In this document: positions 58,008 through 64,000 of the stretch, one piece after another | Position numbering within the stretch: the stretch's first letter is position 1 | Layout of the letters: the number at the start of each line of letters is the position of its first letter | Origin: Pinus tabuliformis | Taxonomy: Eukaryota; Streptophyta; Pinopsida; Pinales; Pinaceae | NCBI GenBank assembly: GCA_031772625.1 | Contig: CM062817.1 | Coordinates: 949,776,327-949,840,326, forward strand | Direction of reading: 5' to 3' | DNA: 64,000 nucleotides | The notes under the pieces: model-generated | Database searches by the model: none | What the model was told of the DNA's origin: nothing | Seen by the model: the letters and a program-made list of their open reading frames with translations, nothing else | Made by a program: the position numbers and the translations under genes

Positions 58008-58873
58008 CTAAGTACCGAAGTCACCATCGCATATGAGCGCGCGGAATAAATACAAGTTATGGGAGTGCGAGTGTATTTATATGCGGTGGGAGGCTGAGCA
58101 ATGAATATATCCAAGCCGACATGTCAAACATGGGCGAGGGGTGTTCATCGCTATATTTGTAGCGTCGGCCAGGGTGGATAAACGCACAGTTTGGAGCGTA
58201 TAAACTTGGACGAGCTGCGGTTCATTGGAGGCATCGGACATCGATCATCTCTCATCGCACAAAGGGGTAAAGCACTTGGAGATAGCGCAGATTACCGCAG
58301 TCGGTGGATGAGCCCGCCGAGCTGGGTGAAGCACGAGACACGGTCGAGGTTTGGGTTTCGGTGGTGCACACGGGCGCCCACACCACATCGCACTTAGTTT
58401 TGGGTTGAGGCGAAGGCGAGGTCGTGCACGGGGTGCGCCCGCCCGCCCAACGCCGGGTTCGTGCGGTTGTACATTATATTGGCTTGTTGTGTGTTGGCGG
58501 TGGGTTCGTGCATGGTGCGCCCGCCTGCCCGACGACACAAGAGTTGGGTATTATATGTTGTAACTTGGTTTCGGTGGAGATTTGGCAAGACCGTCGTGCG
58601 GTCGTTCACGGGCGGGCGCCCTCCCGACTTTGTAAACATTACAAATATAATAAAAGAAGATTATCATTATATTGTCGTGTTGATTATTATTATTGTTGTG
58701 TTGATTTATTATTGTGTATTATTAATGGATTCCGAACGTTAATAATATGAATTCATGATGGTTATGAATTGTTAAGGCGTAGTTCACAAAGTTTGTTAAC
58801 GATGGAACATCTTAATAACTTAGGCGGTGCCGCACCCGCTCAATTAAACGAAAAAAGAATTGGGGGCGTGACA
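57954..58873 (+). repeat. Young chromovirus 3' LTR
   Basis: The LTR is 920 bp. It differs from the 5' LTR by an 8-nt indel near 58005 and scattered substitutions, several of them C/T or G/A. Confidence 0.96.
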
Positions 58874-58964
58874 CCTACCCAGTTTCCTTGTTTTTTCCCC
58901 TCCTTGCCTTGTTTGTTCATTGTCCTTTTTTCCTTCTCGTCTCTCTATTTTCCTTCACTCCCTC

Positions 58965-58970
<6 letters not shown>

Positions 58971-59010
<40 letters not shown>
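58971..59010. repeat. (TA)20 microsatellite
   Basis: An uninterrupted TA run lies 92 bp after the chromovirus target duplication. A shorter (TA)8 lies at 59119-59134. Confidence 0.95.
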
Positions 59011-59014
<4 letters not shown>

Positions 59015-59585
59015 GGTTCTTTGAGTTTATTCTTACAGCTATTTATTCGGAAAGTACATATTTACATTTTTATTCCATATTATATGAATGATTTTAGGTT
59101 TTGATTTAGTAATCCACATATATATATATATATACCCTTGATTTTGTTTTTATAGGTCTATTTCTTACAAATTTTGTCTATGATATTAATAATAAAAGAA
59201 AGTATCTTGCATAATAACTTATTAACTATTTATTTATATTTTTACACTAAATTCAAAATGCATATATTTACATATTATTGATGTAATGTTTTTGATTTCA
59301 TAAGATGCATATTCATTTAATTAGTATTTCATATTAGCGATTTTTAGGCTATTAATGAGTTATGTTTGGTGGTGTAAAAAAAAAAAAAAATCTCCATGTT
59401 AACCTTTTATTTATTTAATTATAATAGTAACAACTATTTTACAAACTTTACTTATATTCAAATGTTGGTAATGAATATAACAATAACATTAATAACTTTT
59501 CCTCTCCCTCGGTCCAGTCGAGTTGACCAGTAAAATTTAGTCGTTTCTTAGTCAAATTGCCTGGTCCAATATAGTTGTTTCCTAG

Positions 59586-59800
59586 TCAAATATAGTCGTT
59601 GGAAGATCTGTTCTCCCTATTTAACTTGTAGCCATGATCTGGTTCTTCAGAAGATCTGGTTCTTCAGAAGATCTGGTTCTTCAGAAGATCTGTTCTCCCT
59701 ATTTAACTTGTAGCCATGATCTGGTTCTTCAACTTGAACCACACTCGTTGATTCGAAACACGTCGACAAAAATATTTCTGCTGAAATATTTCTCATTAAA
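59586..59800. repeat. Right arm of the inverted repeat, with tandem expansions
   Basis: The arm is the reverse complement of 53233-53395. It contains an 82-bp duplication (aagatctgttctccctattt at 59603 and 59685). Inside this are three 17-bp units at 59638-59654, 59655-59671 and 59672-59688 (tctggttcttcagaaga). The left arm has only one unit, so the expansion happened in this arm. Confidence 0.82.
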
Positions 59801-60720
59801 TTATTTTATAATATTTTAAAATTATAATTATTTTTCATAAGACAACACTTTGTTTTCTCAAAATATTAACATATAATTAAAATAAAAAAATTCCACAAAT
59901 TTAATTCCTAAATAACTATATAAATTTTTTTCAGAAATAAAAGAAAATTGTTAAACATCAGAGAAGTTTCATATATATATTTAAGAAAAAAATATTCTCA
60001 CACCTTTTTATCTTTTTTTATTATCTCATTTTGTATTTTTCAAATACATTTATCGAAAATTCTAAACCGATTGTATAAGATATTTACATTTATCGAAACT
60101 TCTAAACCGATTATATAAGATATTTTTGAACATATTTGTCATCTTAGTATGAGGGCTATGTTTGTATCTACATGTGTTTTTCTTAAAATAAACATAAAAA
60201 TAAAATAGCCTTTAAATAGGAAAAATATGATGGCTATAATAAAAAACAAAAATAAATATGCATGTTTAGTTAATTTTAACTAAAAGTATTATAAAACATC
60301 AAGAATCCCAACCTCACTTTCGTCACTCGATTTGTTGTTACTGATATTACAATCTAGTATGCTAAAAATATTTCACTCCCTTTCAATTTAAATAAAATAT
60401 TTGGATGTGCACATTGCATAATATAATTCCATATAAACTATTATAAAAAAGTTATTAAAGCAATTAAAGGTAATAGAAAGTGTGAGTAAGATGTTTAAAC
60501 ATTATACTTAAAAAAAATATTTCAATATAAGATTTAAATAAAGTATTTGAAAACTTGTTTACTGATTACGTCGTAAGGCGGTACCCTCTAAGAATAACTC
60601 TCGTATGGTGATTCATGGATATGGTCACCACCGTGAGATGGCTTGTTAGACAATTAAAATGTAATAAACTATTTGATCTCACCATTGTCTAACAAACTGT
60701 TATTTATTTAGTTAACTAGG
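59801..60720. other. AT-rich intergenic sequence
   Basis: No gene is seen. The only structure is a 40-bp tandem duplication at 60046-60125. Confidence 0.6.
60046..60125. repeat. 40-bp tandem duplication
   Basis: The units 60046-60085 and 60086-60125 (acatttatcgaaa, tctaaaccgatt) are nearly identical. Confidence 0.92.
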
Positions 60721-60723
60721 TCG

Positions 60724-61320
60724 TTTCAAGAATTCTTCAGTTGCTCAAGGCGTACAGGCATCAAAGGGGTTTCTGGGATGAATAAGTTGTAGCAACAATT
60801 TCCTCGCCCTAAGCTTGCAGGCATTAATTCTTTTTCTATGGGACTGGAAGAAGAATATAAGAGAAATAAGAAGAACATTCCCCCATTATCCTCTTTTTCT
60901 TTTGGTTCGGGTTCTGTATTGCGGTTATCCCATCTGAGGAAGTCTCTCCAAGACATCACTCACCTCGTCGCATCAACCACTAATCATGTAAGTATTCACA
61001 ACTTTTAGTTTGGTTTTCTCTACACATTTTCCCTTTATCCTTATCAATGCTTTTCCAAAAACATATATGCATGAATTAAATATGTGGTTGTTCTTTGTTC
61101 TATTTTAAAAATAAGATCTTCGCCCTTTTTTGCAGAAGCAAGAGCACATGTAAGATTGGGGGTACACTCTTCTAGAAAGAAGTGTAGTAAAAAGAAAGCA
61201 GAGGTGCATCTGTCAATCATGGGTGTGGTTTTGTCAATCATGGGTGTGGTTTTGAGTGAGGAGAGGTGTCAAAGACATGAAATGGCCACACTTAGAGAGA
61301 GCTTCAGATAGACAATTTAG
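60724..61320 (+). other. Coding-like patch with splice signals, unassigned
   Basis: An open plus-strand stretch at about 60788-60987 (LAGINSFSMGLEEEYKRNKK, then LRLSHLRKSLQDITHLVAST) ends at a good donor, CAT/GTAAGT (60988). A pyrimidine-rich acceptor, TTTTTTGCAG, follows at 61127-61136. Codons after the join soon meet a stop. The opposite strand is also open (60959-60726, 77 codons), so the strand is not certain. I recognise no protein. A 21-bp tandem duplication lies at 61212-61253. Confidence 0.25.
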
Positions 61321-62036
61321 ATGTGTTGTCGATTCTGTTAGTGTTGAGACTTAGGTTTGTTGACCAAACCTAAAGCGGTGAATATACCCATAGAACCCTA
61401 AAAGAAAATTTTGATTCAAATATGCATTTGAGTAATGTTTATGAGATTTATGTGTGTTGGAAGCAGTGGTAGATAACATCCCTGGGAAGATTTCGCTCAG
61501 TCCACTCATCTGTGCTACCCTATGAAGGTCATTGTGGAAATCTGTTCTTGAGAGAAATAATTGATTACAGAAGGTGCAATTGGTTTCTAATGTTTCAAAT
61601 TTCATTTATTGCAGAGTTAAAAGTCATGACGACGATAGTTGTCCCTTGCTACATCTCAAAATATTTGTTCTCTTCTTTAGCTTCATCTGGATCCTATACA
61701 AAATGGGCATAAGAGGAAAAAAAAAAGATTCCAAACAAGCAACCCCAATTAGTTAACCAAATTATCCAATTCCATATTATTAGGCCTAATCACACTCGCC
61801 ATGCAATTAAAATCCAGATTTGCGATAATAGAGGGCAAGAAAGGAAATTTGTTTATTTGTTTGGGTCTGATAGAGCCCCAACTAGGCTTTCAAGGGCTTC
61901 AACCAGCCCTTAGTCTGGACAAGGCCTCAACATAATAGCTCTCTGAGCATACTGGTCGACCTTATGATAGAATTTTCCCATCTATGCTAATATTTTCACT
62001 ATTATAGTTGAGTTTGAGTTGTTTCCTAAGGTCGTG
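61321..62036. other. Intergenic or intronic sequence
   Basis: I see no supported gene or repeat in this stretch. Confidence 0.4.
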
Positions 62037-62085
62037 ATGGCTACAGAGGGTAATCCACTAGCGATAGAAGGGGAGTTTCCCTCAG
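62037..62085 (+). pseudogene. Possible first coding exon ahead of the La-motif fragment
   Basis: ATG at 62037 opens MATEGNPLAIEGEFPS. It ends at the donor TCAG/GTAGGT (62086). An acceptor, TTTGTCGATGCAG, follows at about 62174-62186 and keeps the frame for a few codons (GGIITVSRVSCSKV) before a stop. It could be the 5' exon of the gene whose La-motif piece lies at 62473, but the link is inferred from position only. Confidence 0.3.
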
Positions 62086-62472
62086 GTAGGTAATTGTTTT
62101 TCTATTCTTGCATATATATAATTTCTCCCTTGCTAATATAGCATGTGAATGTTGTAACTTAAATTTCCTTTCGTTTGTCGATGCAGGTGGAATTATAACA
62201 GTTTCAAGGGTTTCGTGTTCTAAGGTTTGAGGGTTCTTTTCCAGTTGAGCTGAGCGGATGCATGTGCCAACATGCGGCCAATCATTACTTGAGGTGCGAA
62301 AGGGCTTTGTCCTATTTTCCATTTACAATGGTTCTTATTCCAATTCATTTGGTAGGAATGGCTCATAGTGTTCCATATCTTGTTACGGTCACAATATTCA
62401 TATTTGTAGTGGGTGAATTTTCATTTTGCAACTATACCAACATTATATTTTCCACCAAGAACACACCTAGAT

Positions 62473-62585
62473 AGTGTTAGAGGTGGGCCTTATTTTGTGC
62501 AGCCCCCACCTCCTGGTGTGTTCATTTCTGCACCTGATCCTCATTTGTGTGCTAGCATAGTCAATCAGATTGAGTACTACTTCAG
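62473..62585 (+). pseudogene. LARP1-like La-motif fragment
   Basis: The peptide DSVRGGPYFVQPPPPGVFIS, then APDPHLCASIVNQIEYYF, matches the proline-rich run-in and first helix of the La motif in plant LARP1-type RNA-binding proteins (typically PDPQLRAKIVxQIxYYFS). The exon ends at TTCAG/GTTTTC, where the next exon would begin with the rest of the La motif. I do not see that continuation in the window. It may be a gene cut by large introns or, more likely, a pseudogene piece. Confidence 0.55.
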
Positions 62586-64000
62586 GTTTTCTCACACATA
62601 CACTTTTATTACTTGTGGCCTATTTTCATGAACCAATTAGTATGTTTGTAATTCATCAAAATGTGACTCTTTTTATTTTTTAATTCTATGACAAATAGCT
62701 CATGCTTACTCTCATCACAGTCAATCGAGTACCATACTAGGTTTTCCTATGCAGGGATTTGATTATTATTGTTCCATTAGCACGAACCAATTGATATGTT
62801 TTTTCCCTCATAAAAAGAACTTATATTCTCATTATCGAAAATATACATTTTGCAGACTAACAATTGATATGTTTACTTATTAATAATTATAAAAATCCTC
62901 TTTACTTGAACTTTCTATCTGGTTACAATTAGTTTTTTCTTAATCCCATTGTGTTGTACATTCTTTACGCTTTATTTGTTGTCTGCAGTGTTGTAAATTT
63001 ATGTAAATATCTCTTTTTGAATCTGAGTATGGATGGGTACGGTTCGGTGCCTATTTCATTGATCGCAGGTTTTAATCTGGTGAGATATGGGATAAGTGTT
63101 CATCTATTATTGTTCAATGTTTTTTAAACCCTACTACTGTCTACAATTGATATCCCAATAAGTTCATAACGTTTTTGTTTTACGTAAGGGAGATTATTGG
63201 GTTTCCGTTCAGGGGTAGTAAATCTTGCATATAATAAAAACTTCTATAATATCTTTTGTAGGTTAAGGCATTAACATCTGACATAAAACTCATACTTTTT
63301 TCATTGCTAAGTTCAAGTGTACTTGAAGTGAAGGTGAGCTTCATCATCACCTAACTTGTCAAAAATTTCTATTATCGTACATTTGTCTATTATTTATATT
63401 TAAGTCTTTTGTGATAGGATGACAAGATAAGGTGTGGTGACTAGTCAAAGTGGATCCTACCTACTGGAGTTATCAAATCTACGTCAAGGACACAGCCACA
63501 AGACACCTGTATTAATTTGAATGTAGGCAATGTTGAAAATGATGCCAAATTGTAGGGGCAAATAAAAAGTATTTCGTCAATGAATCTTATTGTATCTCCC
63601 TTAACATAAAATGGAGTTCGAAGTGGAGTTTCATCTAAATTGGAGAGAACTTCAGATCATGGAATATCTAAGATAACTTTTCTTGAAGGGGATATCATTA
63701 ACGGTATTCTTGATATCAGGATAAATGAGATGGGATGAACTAAATTTTTAAGCACTATTTTTTTTCCTGTAGATTATAGTGTTGTTGAACGAAAATAATG
63801 TAGTGGTGTTCCAACAAAATTGAGTTCTAGAAGATTTCGATTTCATATATTGGGAAATGAGAAAATGTGGAATAAAATATCATAAAAACTTCTTATAGTG
63901 ATCTTTAGGCTGGCAAAGAGTTGGGAATCTAAAATTTCACGTATAGAGACCTTAATTTGCATTTTTGGAAGAAATTTTTTAATAATTTTAGATCATGGAC
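62586..64000. other. AT-rich sequence; decayed duplicate of the La-motif exon
   Basis: At about 62717-62800 the sequence cagtcaatcgagtacc...aggttttcc...cgaaccaattgatatgttt repeats, in decayed form, 62568-62650. Its frame is lost. No other gene is supported to the window end. Confidence 0.45.

Larger units (their letters stand above)
53493..58873 (+). mobile_element. Young Ty3/gypsy chromovirus, gag-less
   Basis: CCTAC at 53488-53492 and 58874-58878 is the target duplication. The LTRs are 53493-54404 (912 bp) and 57954-58873 (920 bp). By my reading they differ by about 28 substitutions and one 8-nt indel. An initiator-Met primer-binding site, an intact pol frame with chromodomain and a G-rich polypurine tract are present. 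Total length is 5381 bp. The internal region goes straight from the primer-binding site to protease, so gag is absent. GC and CpG content are far above the surroundings. Confidence 0.97.

Noticed and set aside
1-64000. CRISPR arrays, bacterial operons, rRNA or intact tRNA genes
   Set aside because: None is visible. All regularly spaced repeats found are LTR motif series, microsatellites or local tandem duplications.

Overview
This window is plant nuclear DNA, most likely from a conifer or another gymnosperm with a very large genome. Almost everything in it is long-terminal-repeat (LTR) retrotransposon sequence nested layer on layer. It contains Ty1/copia and Ty3/gypsy polyproteins with plant-type primer-binding sites, a tRNA-derived SINE-like sequence, spliced LARP1-like gene debris, and a piece of a Penelope-like element with a GIY-YIG endonuclease. 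The Penelope-like element is the best pointer to conifers, because EN+ Penelope-like elements (the Dryad group) are known there and are rare in other land plants. No complete host gene is visible.

Layout. Positions 1-2462 are the decayed pol of a plus-strand gypsy element. Its 3' LTR begins at 2463 and is split by an LTR-only insertion at 2998-8606 (target duplication AGCCC). That insertion carries a roughly 1000-codon decayed reading frame of unknown function inside the LTR. Positions 8612-10432 are AT-rich with no gene.

Positions 10438-51718 form one giant minus-strand Ty3/gypsy element of the Tat type (target duplication GAAGG). It is about 15 kb when later insertions are subtracted, with 4.2-4.3 kb LTRs that also carry a reading frame. 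Five later insertions lie in it. Copia A (12541-21352, duplication TTCAC) and copia B (21506-28557, duplication TTACC) are both in its 3' LTR. The Penelope-like fragment (about 22752-24841) lies inside copia B. A 9.7-kb gag-only LTR element (32292-41979, duplication CATAG) lies between its RNase H and integrase. A 630-bp foldback MITE (43152-43781) lies between its linker and reverse transcriptase.

Positions 51719-53492 are old intergenic DNA with a SINE-like head and one arm of an inverted repeat. Positions 53493-58873 are the youngest insertion: a plus-strand chromodomain gypsy element (chromovirus, duplication CCTAC). It has LTRs about 97 percent identical, an open 1181-codon pol, an initiator-Met primer-binding site, and no gag. 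Positions 58879-64000 hold microsatellites, the other inverted-repeat arm, small tandem duplications, a spliced coding-like patch, and a La-motif fragment resembling plant LARP1.

How the parts relate. The 2998-8606 insertion and the 32292-41979 element share LTR ends, a TATA box and an unusual array of a short motif in U3. They therefore look like members of one superfamily that differ by a 3-kb U3 reading frame. Neither encodes reverse transcriptase, so both must depend on an autonomous partner outside the window. Protein-coding sequence inside LTRs occurs in this superfamily and, independently, in the giant Tat-like element. This is the least conventional feature of the window.
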